This document shows positions 55,233 to 62,880 of a stretch of DNA of 64,000 nucleotides, piece after piece (within the stretch, counting starts at the first letter, position 1; each line of letters opens with the position of its first letter). The stretch comes from an uncultured Gilliamella sp. (lineage in GTDB: Bacteria > Pseudomonadota > Gammaproteobacteria > Enterobacterales > Orbaceae). Location: NCBI GenBank assembly GCA_945271295.1, contig CALYPG010000005.1, forward strand, positions 62,001 through 126,000, read 5' to 3'. The position numbers and the translations under genes were made by a program. The notes beneath the pieces are model-generated. The model searched no databases and was not told the DNA's origin. It was given only the letters and a program-made list of their open reading frames with translations.

Positions 55233-56084
55233 TTACTGAACTTTGATATTACGGAATTGTGCTCGATATTGCGAAGGTGTTTGTTCAGTTTCTTTTTTAA
55301 ACACTGCGGAAAAATAATTACTATCCTCATAACCACATTCAGCCGAAATAGTACTAATAGCAAAAGAGGTATTGCGCAATAATGACATGGCTTTACATAA
55401 ACGCAATTTGTGTAAATAACCGTTAATTGTCATACCAGTTTGATGTTTAAATAATCGGCTAAGAGAACGGCTAGCAATATTATAATCTTTGCAAAATATT
55501 TCAAAATTAAATGGGCTTGCAATACTGTTATGTAGCACGGTAAATAATATATCTAATTGATGGGTTGCCGTAGGGGCAATATCATTAGGCTGTTGCTTAA
55601 TTCTATCGAGTAATATAATAAATTGTAAAAATAGTGCTTCAGATAAGTGTACTGACGCTAAATTATTCTTTTTTGATTCTATCGATAATTGTTCAATTAA
55701 AGGTGATAACTGTTTTAAAAATGAAGGATGTATTCGCCATACGCGTTCTGTATGTTTAGCGTTAGTTTTGGGTAAATAGGGTTCAATAATTGAAGATAAA
55801 AACAGAATTTCTCTAATATATAATATATTGTATAGCTTAAGATTGTTCACCGATTCAAAGCCGTGAATATCATCGTGATTAATATACAAAATATCGCCAG
55901 TGGTGATTGGATAGATATAATCATTCCATACATGTACTCCATTACCAGAAGACACAATAACTAACTCATCAAAGTCATGGTCATGTAATGGGAAAGGCTC
56001 TTGGTGTTCTCTTCTTTCAACAGTAACGGTATTTAATTCAGAAATAAAATAATCCTTTTTATATAAATGTAAATATTTATGCAT
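55233..56084 (-). CDS. rhaR: AraC-family activator RhaR
   Basis: 283 residues (E. coli RhaR 282 in its common annotation). N-terminal cupin: LYKKDYFISELNTVTVERREHQEPFPLHDHDFDELVIVSSGNGVHVWNDYIYPITTGDILYINHDDIHGFESVNNLKLYNILY. The C-terminal AraC domain has SIASPFNFEIFCKDYNIASRSLSRLFKHQTGMTINGYLHKLRLCKAMSLL and ISAECGYEDSNYFSAVFKKETEQTPSQYR. The match to E. coli RhaR (TGMTINQYL, ECGFEDSNYFS) is better than to RhaS. It activates rhaSR in response to L-rhamnose. It begins 29 bp after the rhaS stop, so rhaSR is one operon as in E. coli. Confidence 0.88.
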   Translation of the reverse strand: MHKYLHLYKKDYFISELNTVTVERREHQEPFPLHDHDFDELVIVSSGNGVHVWNDYIYPITTGDILYINHDDIHGFESVNNLKLYNILYIREILFLSSIIEPYLPKTNAKHTERVWRIHPSFLKQLSPLIEQLSIESKKNNLASVHLSEALFLQFIILLDRIKQQPNDIAPTATHQLDILFTVLHNSIASPFNFEIFCKDYNIASRSLSRLFKHQTGMTINGYLHKLRLCKAMSLLRNTSFAISTISAECGYEDSNYFSAVFKKETEQTPSQYRAQFRNIKVQ

Positions 56085-56113
56085 AACCGATCCCTGTCAA
56101 TATAACCATAAAA

Positions 56114-56938
56114 TTAATGATATCGTTTATCTGGATTATTGCGTAATGTTTGTGGTGTAAAATTAAATTCTTGTTTAAAACATGTCGAAAAATAAGCACT
56201 ATCATTAAAGCCACACTCTTGGGCAATAGTCGTTATTGTTTTATTAGTATAAATTAATTGAGAATAAGCATCGGCTAGACGTAATTTTATTAAATATTTT
56301 TGTGGTGAAATCCCGATTTCATTTTTTACATGTCGGTGAAAAGATCTTAACGATAATGAAAATTGTTGAGTGGTTTTATCCCAATCAATTGTTTCTTTAA
56401 AATGAACTTGTAGCCAGCGTAATAGTTGTCTAACACGATTATCATTTGATCCAGAACCTGTCTCAACATACTGGTTTTGTTTAAATAAAATTAATAATTG
56501 TAAAAATAAACTTTCCTGATAAGCAGTAGGTTTAATACCGGTACGATTTAATTCAGTCAAAATAGTTTGAATATTTTGGTCACATTTTTTATCAAAAAAA
56601 TAATGAGCTTGAAATGGATCTTGTTGTGGTATTAAATCGCTGACCCCATTGATAAAATTAAATTTGTTAAAGTCTCTAAATAAAATATTGGTCAGGTGTA
56701 AATTATCCACCTCTTCATATAAATGGCAGTCCGAAGCATGAATATAAAACATCATTCCTGGGTATAAATCAAACATCTGACCGTTTAAAATATGTTTACC
56801 ATGACCTCCGGTAACAATCACAATTTCATTAAAGTTATGAGTATGTTCAGGATAAACCGGTTGGGGTGTTCTTGGTTCAATTGTAATATTTTGTTCATTA
56901 CAGGAAAAAAAATCCTTATCAAAAAGCATCATTACCAT
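56114..56938 (-). CDS. rhaS: AraC-family activator RhaS
   Basis: 274 residues (E. coli RhaS 278). Cupin domain: DKDFFSCNEQNITIEPRTPQPVYPEHTHNFNEIVIVTGGHGKHILNGQMFDLYPGMMFYIHASDCHLYEEVDNLHLTNILF. DNA-binding domain: TIDWDKTTQQFSLSLRSFHRHVKNEIGISPQKYLIKLRLADAYSQLI and IAQECGFNDSAYFSTCFKQEFNFTPQTLRN. FSLSLR.FHR and IEPR.PQ are typical of RhaS. It binds L-rhamnose and activates rhaBAD, ~6.6 kb away here because rhaBAD-fucO-rhaM lies upstream of rhaSR rather than back to back. A CRP-like site is 131 bp upstream. Confidence 0.9.
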   Translation of the reverse strand: MVMMLFDKDFFSCNEQNITIEPRTPQPVYPEHTHNFNEIVIVTGGHGKHILNGQMFDLYPGMMFYIHASDCHLYEEVDNLHLTNILFRDFNKFNFINGVSDLIPQQDPFQAHYFFDKKCDQNIQTILTELNRTGIKPTAYQESLFLQLLILFKQNQYVETGSGSNDNRVRQLLRWLQVHFKETIDWDKTTQQFSLSLRSFHRHVKNEIGISPQKYLIKLRLADAYSQLIYTNKTITTIAQECGFNDSAYFSTCFKQEFNFTPQTLRNNPDKRYH

Positions 56939-57068
56939 GAAATAATCCTCGCTTCAATGCTAATAGGAATATTTTAGGTTGGAAATACGAGTCTGACCAT
57001 TAATATTTGGACATCAAAAATATTTTTTTGGCTGTAATTTACAGTAAGTCGAGATTTTTTGTCAAAAG

Positions 57069-57084
57069 TGTGCGAAAACTCACA
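57069..57084 (-). promoter_or_regulatory. CRP-like site upstream of rhaSR
   Basis: TGTGC, six bases, TCACA: one change from the CRP consensus. It lies 131 bp upstream of the rhaS start and just before copy c of the 36-bp repeat. Like the site upstream of rhaB it suggests catabolite control of the rhamnose genes. Confidence 0.6.
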
Positions 57085-57102
57085 GTTTATAGCCACTATT
57101 TT

Positions 57103-57138
57103 GACTGAAACGTGTAGCTAACCTGAAAGATCTTTACA
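57103..57138 (+). repeat. 36-bp dispersed intergenic repeat, copy c
   Basis: Starts GACTGAAACGTGTAGC and ends CCTGAAAGATCTTTACA. It is the most diverged of the four copies yet aligns without gaps. It lies between the CRP-like site of rhaS and the stop codon of the convergent antiporter gene, 12 bp from the latter. Confidence 0.8.
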
Positions 57139-57150
57139 GTTAATTCCACC

Positions 57151-58578
57151 TCAAAACCACATAAAAAACACCAAATTATTAATAATAAAGATCGGAATTA
57201 AAATACCAATTGACCACTTCATATAACCAAAAAAACTAGGCATGTTGATCTGATGTTGTGTTGCAATACTTTTGACCATAAAATTAGGCGCATTACCAAT
57301 ATAACTCAGTGCTCCCATAAATACCGAACCCATCGAAATAGCAAGTAACGTTTGTTCAAAAATCGTCATTAATGTTGTGGCATCGCCAGCGGCTAAGTTA
57401 AAAAATACCAAATAAGTAGGCGCGTTATCTAAAAATCCAGAAAGTAATCCAGAGAGCCAAAAATACATGCTATTAATCGCTTGCCCTTGGTCATCAGTAA
57501 CCAGCGCGACTACTGGCGCTAAAGCTCCATCAGTGCCAGCACGTAAAATAGCAAGGACTGGCACAATCGTAATAAAAATACCCACAAAGAGTTTAGTCAC
57601 TTCGAAAATGGGATCCCAATTAAATTCATTGCCAGCGCGAACTTGTTTTGGGGTAATTAGCAGTGAGACGATAGTAATTATGATAAATATACCATCGCGC
57701 ACCAAATTAGGTAGGCTAATATGTGAACCAAGTATGCTAATACTAAACGGTGATTGCCAAATACCCGATACCAACACACTAATAATAATTGCGAATAATA
57801 AAATAATATTTTTAATTCCATATATTTTAATATGATTAGTGTTTTTTATTGGTGATGGCATTTTTAAGCTACCATATTGTTGTCGGTAATAATGGCAATC
57901 AATAACATAAAAAATCGCTAATAACCAAAACGAGGTTAACAAAACCGGACCTAGCATATGTTTGACAGTCCAAAAAAAATCGACGCCTTTCAAAAAACCA
58001 ATGAATAAAGGCGGGTCGCCTAAAGGTGTCAATCCACCGCCGATATTGGCAACTAAAAAGATAAAAAAGATAATAATATGCACGCGCTGTTGCCTTTCAC
58101 GATTAGCACGAATTAACGGACGAATCATCAACATTGCAGCACCGGTAGTGCCCATAACAGAAGCAAATAATGTACCAATGGCTAACAAACCGACATTGAG
58201 TTTTGGACTACTAATTACATCGCTTTTAATTAAAATACCACCAGAAGTAGTAAATAGTGCCAATAATAATAAAATAAAAGGAATATACTCTTCTAAAATA
58301 GCGTGGCTAGTTAAGGTGATAGTAATTTGCCAACCAAATGACAATAACATAGATATTAAAAATAGCAGCGTCCAAAAAATAATGATTTTGCCATAATGAT
58401 AGTGCCAAAGCCTTGGTAACAATAATGGTAATAATGCAATAGATAGTAAAATACCTATAAATGGTATACCCCATAATAATGAAAGTTCAGAACCGTTAAA
58501 ATCGGCTGCAAATGAGTTAAAAGATATTGATAACAGAGTAACTAACGTTATAAGTGATAAATGGAAATGATTTTTCAT
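57151..58578 (-). CDS. NhaD-like sodium:proton antiporter (CitMHS/ion-transporter superfamily)
   Basis: 475 residues. A cleavable-looking N-terminus (LSLITLVTLLSISFNSFAA) precedes about 11-12 membrane helices. Characteristic segments: IPFILLLLALFTTSGGILI, LFASVMGTTGAAMLMIRPLIRANRERQQRVH, FLVANIGGGLTPLGDPPLFIGFLKGVDFFWT, LSGLLSGFLDNAPTYLVFFNLAAGDA and GSVFMGALSYIGNAPNFMVKSIA. These match the group of ion-transporter proteins annotated as Na+/H+ antiporters near NhaD. Sodium extrusion is therefore likely; an organic anion substrate cannot be excluded. Monocistronic. Confidence 0.8.
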   Translation of the reverse strand: MKNHFHLSLITLVTLLSISFNSFAADFNGSELSLLWGIPFIGILLSIALLPLLLPRLWHYHYGKIIIFWTLLFLISMLLSFGWQITITLTSHAILEEYIPFILLLLALFTTSGGILIKSDVISSPKLNVGLLAIGTLFASVMGTTGAAMLMIRPLIRANRERQQRVHIIIFFIFLVANIGGGLTPLGDPPLFIGFLKGVDFFWTVKHMLGPVLLTSFWLLAIFYVIDCHYYRQQYGSLKMPSPIKNTNHIKIYGIKNIILLFAIIISVLVSGIWQSPFSISILGSHISLPNLVRDGIFIIITIVSLLITPKQVRAGNEFNWDPIFEVTKLFVGIFITIVPVLAILRAGTDGALAPVVALVTDDQGQAINSMYFWLSGLLSGFLDNAPTYLVFFNLAAGDATTLMTIFEQTLLAISMGSVFMGALSYIGNAPNFMVKSIATQHQINMPSFFGYMKWSIGILIPIFIINNLVFFMWF

Positions 58579-58867
58579 GGTACTATCTATCGGCTTAAAG
58601 ATGCAAAATTATAGCAAATCGTCAAATAGTTGGCTAACTGATTATTTACAGGCCTGATAGGAATAATTAACATCAATCCTACTATGTTTTTTATAGCGCA
58701 ATATAGTTTTGGCGATTTTTAGTTTAGAAGTTTAATCATAACGTATTTAGTGGTTAAGTAAAATTTTGAACGTGTTAAATTATTTAATAAAATTAATATA
58801 ATGCATATTATAACACTAGGGAATTTAATGTGAAATCTTGTTCTTTCATTACTTGTACCATCTATGA

Positions 58868-59086
58868 TACTCATTTGCCAACACACTTTCGTTTTGTTCA
58901 ATTATTCAAATTACCCCAAATTTATCCGCTTCAGATTTGTGTAAAGATGGGTCATATTATAATTACTTTGATTGGTTAATTTACATTCTCATACTTGCGT
59001 ATATATTATCTACCTTCATATCCAAAGTTTATTGGACAACAACCGAAAAAGCGATACAAATTACTTTATCTGCAATACTTAAATAA
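58868..59086 (+). pseudogene. Start-less 72-codon open frame, probable gene remnant
   Basis: The frame runs from a TGA at 58865 to a TAA at 59084 with no ATG or GTG start in a useful place. It reads like a real membrane protein end: NLSASDLCKDGSYYNYFDW, then LIYILILAYILSTFIS and VYWTTTEKAIQITLSAILK. A neighbouring frame upstream also lacks stops over ~45 codons. This suggests the 3' end of a degraded gene. I do not recognise a Cas protein in it. Confidence 0.4.
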
Positions 59087-59116
59087 ATGGATAGAAACAA
59101 GTATTGTTGACTATTT

Positions 59117-59152
59117 TGTAAAAATGTTTCAGGAATAATATACGTTTTAGTA
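59117..59152 (-). repeat. 36-bp dispersed intergenic repeat, copy d
   Basis: On the minus strand it starts TACTAAAACGTATATT and ends CCTGAAACATTTTTACA, a gap-free match to copies a-c. It is the only copy in reverse orientation and lies 154 bp before the first CRISPR repeat. Confidence 0.85.
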
Positions 59153-59159
59153 TAAAGTA

Positions 59160-59305
59160 CCAGCTAAGTAGTTTACCCTTTTTTTATTTGTAATTTAAAT
59201 GTTAATAAAATCAATAGATTAAAAACGAGCTTCAAAAAAGGGTTTTAACAGCTAAAATTGTTATTTGTCTTTTGCTGAACAGGCTTTATAGTATATTGGA
59301 TTCTA
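59160..59305 (+). promoter_or_regulatory. Presumed CRISPR leader
   Basis: AT-rich sequence directly upstream of the first intact repeat, on the side opposite the degenerate terminal repeat. This is where a type I-F leader with the crRNA promoter and integration site would be. No individual promoter box or IHF site could be assigned with confidence. Confidence 0.5.
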
Positions 59306-59993
59306 GTTCACCGCTGCATAAGCGGTTTAGAAATGTATAAGCACCAAAACTATTTTTTGAATTGAGTTCACCGCTGCATAAGCGGTTTAGAAATTAATAC
59401 AGTAATCAAAAAAATCATAGCAAGCGTTCACCGCTGCATAAGCGGTTTAGAAATTTCTGCATCCAGCGACATCTGAACAAGTGAAGTTCACCGCTGCATA
59501 AGCGGTTTAGAAAATGGTGGCTCAAAGCCCGGAGAGATGAGAATAGTTCACCGCTGCATAAGCGGTTTAGAAATCCCAGATAATCACACAGCAGGAATTA
59601 GCAACGTTCACCGCTGCATAAGCGGTTTAGAAAATTTAAGCTGGAGGTTGTAGAAAATTATGGACGTTCACCGCTGCATAAGCGGTTTAGAAATCGACGA
59701 GCGTATCATCGCTAACAGTATCTACGTTCACCGCTGCATAAGCGGTTTAGAAAACTCCTGCTTTTGCTAGTTTTCTGCATTCTTTGTTCACCGCTGCATA
59801 AGCGGTTTAGAAAACGTCGCCGTTGCTGACTTGGTAATCGAGAAAGTTCACCGCTGCATAAGCGGTTTAGAAATGAAATTTAGACGGGTCACTCTTATCT
59901 TTTTCGTTCACCGCTGCATAAGCGGTTTAGAAAACTAGTACTCTGACGGTATAATGCAGAAACCCGTTCACCGCTGCATAAGCGGTCTAATTA
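59306..59993 (+). CRISPR. Type I-F CRISPR array, 12 repeats and 11 spacers, without adjacent cas genes
   Basis: The 28-bp repeat begins GTTCACCGCTGC and ends AGCGGTTTAGAAA; repeats start every 60 bp exactly from 59306 to 59966, so all 11 spacers are 32 bp. Repeats 1-11 are identical. The 12th keeps the first 21 bases and then diverges (CTAATTA), marking the leader-distal end, so transcription should be rightward. The CCGCT/AGCGG stem with a GCATA loop, the GTTCAC start and AGAAA end match the repeats processed by Cas6f (Csy4). No cas1, cas2-3 or csy gene is in the flanking 10 kb shown on the left or 4 kb on the right. Confidence 0.97.
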
Positions 59994-60084
59994 TTAGTAA
60001 TGGAGTTTAAGGCTTATTCAATCTTAAAAAGACATACCTGAAAAACCATACTAATTTTTGAAGTTGTGGATAATTTTATTTTAG

Positions 60085-60900
60085 CTAAATATTGTCTGTT
60101 TTCCGTCTTTCTTCACGAGGTGTAACCCCAAAAGCCTTTTTATACAGCGTAGAAAAGTGAGTACTGTTAATAAATCCGCATAATAATGAAATTTCGGTAA
60201 TTGTCATATCACTCTCTCTAATTTTATTTCTAGCCGATAATAATCTTAACCGTTTGATATAATTTTCAGGTGTTAAGCCGGTTGCTTCTTTTATATGTCG
60301 AAACATAGTTCGAAGGGTTAGGTGGAAGCGTTGGGCTATATTATTCCAATCATATTCTTCAAAGCAGTTTTCTTGTAAGTGATTAAGCAGAAGGTGAAGT
60401 TTATAGCGTGTGTTATTTTTTTGTGCTTGCCCATGTGCTTGGCTAATAATAGTAATTAATTTAAAAAATAGATATTCTCGATACTCTAATGGATTTTTTA
60501 AATTAAAAAGCTGATCGATAACCATGTTACACTCTTTTCGTAAACTTGGCGCAAGCCATATGTAAGAGTTTAAATCGCTTGCTGAAATACGGTTTAAAAT
60601 GTTTTCAATCTTATTTAAAAATACAAATTGACGATATGGATTAATAAGAATATTAGTCAGTTTTAACGTACCTAAATCATCGTAAAAATGGTAATCATGA
60701 TCACGAACAAGAAAAACATCACCTTGTTGAATAAACAATGGCTTACCGTTAATCACATGTAACCCATGGCCTTGTTCAACAATGACTAATTCGTCAAATT
60801 CATGGTTATGCTCAATACAATTACTCTCTGGATCACTCTGATATAACGCCAATTTATCTGATTCTGAATTAAAATAAGTAGCTATTTTTAAAGTATTCAT
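60085..60900 (-). CDS. AraC-family regulator, RhaS-like paralogue
   Basis: 271 residues. The cupin half reads NCIEHNHEFDELVIVEQGHGLHVINGKPLFIQQGDVFLVRDHDYHFYDDLGTLKLTNILINPYRQFVFLNKIENIL, and the AraC half EYDWNNIAQRFHLTLRTMFRHIKEATGLTPENYIKRLRLLSARNKI with ISLLCGFINSTHFSTLYKKAFGVTPREER. This resembles E. coli RhaS ([22 protein letters not shown]) more than RhaR. It is divergent from the GH78 rhamnosidase gene across 382 bp and ends ~90 bp after the CRISPR array. It probably senses L-rhamnose or a rhamnoside and activates the rhamnosidase-symporter unit. Confidence 0.85.
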   Translation of the reverse strand: MNTLKIATYFNSESDKLALYQSDPESNCIEHNHEFDELVIVEQGHGLHVINGKPLFIQQGDVFLVRDHDYHFYDDLGTLKLTNILINPYRQFVFLNKIENILNRISASDLNSYIWLAPSLRKECNMVIDQLFNLKNPLEYREYLFFKLITIISQAHGQAQKNNTRYKLHLLLNHLQENCFEEYDWNNIAQRFHLTLRTMFRHIKEATGLTPENYIKRLRLLSARNKIRESDMTITEISLLCGFINSTHFSTLYKKAFGVTPREERRKTDNI

Positions 60901-61282
60901 AATGTCGATCCTAATTTATTATAGTTATTCTTAATTAAGATTATTGAAAATGCTTGGTTTATTAAATGCTAAACTGGCTAATTTAAATTGTAAGTTATTA
61001 GTTTGCGAACAAAGCTTAATATTAATGATTACTTCGACCAAAATTTTAAAATTATAATGACTATTTTGGTTATGAATCATTGCAAGACGCAATTTTCAAT
61101 CATCTCAATAACACAATAAAGTAATTGACTTTTAGATAGAAAATAATAATTCAAAATATGTGAACTTCCTCGTTGTGTTCTTTTCATTACTGCCATTTAT
61201 CACTCTAATCTGGCAGTACTAAAGTAGCTAACCTAAATCCCCCCTGGTTATACTCCTGAATAAGTTAAACAGGAGGAATAAT
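60901..61282. other. Divergent regulatory region between the RhaS-like gene and the rhamnosidase gene
   Basis: 382 bp without a gene. It should hold both promoters and the sites of the RhaS-like activator. I see no exact inverted or direct repeat long enough to name as the operator. A good Shine-Dalgarno (CAGGAGGAAT) closes the region just before the rhamnosidase ATG. Confidence 0.5.
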
Positions 61283-62851
61283 ATGGCACAAGAGATCCAA
61301 AAAAACGATCATGTTGTTATGGTTAGAGATCAAGTTTTCATTTCAAAAGCCGAAAATTTACTACCCACTCTTTATCAAAATAACATATACCCACAAAAAA
61401 TTATAACGTTAGTGAGGAATGCCAATGCTATTGACGGCTATTCAGCCAATATAATCAGTCAAGCACAATGTTATTTAAAACAAAGTTTCCAAACGGGTGA
61501 TAGTTTTATTCTTGATTTTGGTTGTCATGGTGTCGGTTATTTGTCATTTTTATGTCAACCTGTAGGTAGTCCACCCGATGCACCAGCTCACCTTAAATTA
61601 ACATTTGGCGAAACACTATGTGAGATTGCCGAACCATTTAGCCAATACCAAGGCTGGTTAAGTAAAAGTTGGTTACAAGAGCATGATGAATATATCGATG
61701 TTTTACCCGCTCAAGTTAACTTACCAAGGCGTTATTGTTTTCGATACTTAAAGATAGAGGTGGTTTCATTATCTCCTAAATATCAAATCATATTTAAAAA
61801 TATGGTGTTTAAAACCGTCAGTTCAGCACCTAAAAACGGCATTGTTTATCAACCGACTGATACCCAATTAGCGAAGATAGATCAGATTTCAGTCCTTACA
61901 CTTCGAAATTGTATGCAAGAAGTGTTTGAAGACGGCCCAAAACGAGATCGTCGGCTATGGTTAGGGGATTTACGTCTGCAAGCTTTAGTTAATAATGTCA
62001 CATTTCAACAGCATGATCTTGTTCGTCGTTGTTTATATTTGTTTGCAGGTCACCGACGTGAAGATGGAATGGTTTCGGCAAATGTATTTGTTAAACCGGA
62101 TGTGGTGGCGGATGATACTTTTTTATTTGATTATTCGCTTTTTTATGTCGATGTGCTTTATAACTATTTTGTCGCAACCAATGACTCACAAACAGTTAAA
62201 GAGTTATGGCCTATAGCCTTAAAGCAGATCGAACTAGGGTTAAGTCGTTGTGACAAACATGGCATTGTTGCTGATAGTGATGATTGGTGGTCTTTCATTG
62301 ATTGGCATGAAAAGCTTAATAAACAAGGTGCTTCACAAGGGGTATTAATTTATTGTCTTGATAAAGCCCTGCACCTGGCTCAAATCTTCGAACCTAACAT
62401 GGTACCTAAATTACAACAACACTTAGATGCTCTTAAATGCGCGGCTAATAAATTGTGGGACGCCAAGTTAGGTTTTTATGTCAGCGGCGCACAACGGCAA
62501 GTTAGTTACGCTACACAAATTTGGATGATTCTTGCTGATGTTGGTGATTTAGCCCATCAACAAAAACTCATGAATAATCTGTTGTCGTCCCCTCCTGAAA
62601 TTGGCATGAACACACCTTACATGCGACATCATTTTATTTTAGCTCTGTTCAAAATTGGCATGAAAAATAAAGCTATAGAAGAGATCAAAGCCTATTGGGG
62701 AAAAATGATTGAATATGGCGCAGATACTTTTTGGGAGTTATTCGATCCGCAAAATCCAAGTTATTCGCCATATGGCAACAAAATAATCAATAGTTATTGC
62801 CATGCGTGGAGTTGTACGCCGGCATGGTTTATTCGTCACTATGCACTTTAA
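61283..62851 (+). CDS. GH78-type alpha-L-rhamnosidase, cytoplasmic
   Basis: 522 residues with no signal peptide (AQEIQKNDHVVMVRDQVF). An N-terminal beta-sandwich region (~1-200) precedes an (alpha/alpha)6 barrel. GH78 hallmarks: the acidic motif EDGPKRDRRLWLGDLRLQALV (general-acid region), DSDDWWSFIDWHE in the barrel, and the FWELFDPQNPSYSPYG segment near the C-terminus where the base Glu lies, followed by NSYCHAWSCTPAWFIRHYAL. It should release L-rhamnose from an imported rhamnoside. It is short for the family (many are 600-1000 residues) and lacks extra carbohydrate-binding modules. AGGAGG precedes the ATG at the ideal distance. The GPH symporter follows 29 bp later. Confidence 0.88.
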   Translation: MAQEIQKNDHVVMVRDQVFISKAENLLPTLYQNNIYPQKIITLVRNANAIDGYSANIISQAQCYLKQSFQTGDSFILDFGCHGVGYLSFLCQPVGSPPDAPAHLKLTFGETLCEIAEPFSQYQGWLSKSWLQEHDEYIDVLPAQVNLPRRYCFRYLKIEVVSLSPKYQIIFKNMVFKTVSSAPKNGIVYQPTDTQLAKIDQISVLTLRNCMQEVFEDGPKRDRRLWLGDLRLQALVNNVTFQQHDLVRRCLYLFAGHRREDGMVSANVFVKPDVVADDTFLFDYSLFYVDVLYNYFVATNDSQTVKELWPIALKQIELGLSRCDKHGIVADSDDWWSFIDWHEKLNKQGASQGVLIYCLDKALHLAQIFEPNMVPKLQQHLDALKCAANKLWDAKLGFYVSGAQRQVSYATQIWMILADVGDLAHQQKLMNNLLSSPPEIGMNTPYMRHHFILALFKIGMKNKAIEEIKAYWGKMIEYGADTFWELFDPQNPSYSPYGNKIINSYCHAWSCTPAWFIRHYAL

Positions 62852-62880
62852 CTAATTAATTTTTATAAAAGGATGACAAT

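Larger units (their letters stand above)
58579..59305. other. Region upstream of the CRISPR array: decayed frame, 36-bp repeat and CRISPR leader
   Basis: 727 bp without an intact gene. It contains an open but start-less frame (58868-59086), copy d of the dispersed repeat (59117-59152) and ~145 bp of AT-rich sequence next to the first CRISPR repeat that should be the leader. A 60-codon frame on the minus strand at 58719-58901 has no homology-like features. Confidence 0.55.

Noticed and set aside
57467-58396. Two plus-strand frames opposite the antiporter gene
   Set aside because: They are antisense shadows of the clearly coding minus-strand gene and have no ribosome sites or motifs.
58719-58901. 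60-codon minus-strand frame between the antiporter gene and the CRISPR array
   Set aside because: No ribosome site, odd composition, overlaps a more convincing remnant on the other strand; no motif.
58579-59305. Remnants of cas genes next to the array
   Set aside because: Translated pieces in all plus-strand frames show no Cas1, Cas3 or Csy4 features; the readable remnant looks like a membrane protein.
61210-61250. Fifth copy of the 36-bp repeat
   Set aside because: TACTAAAGTAGCTAACCTAAAT resembles copy c in part, but it needs gaps and loses the conserved right end.
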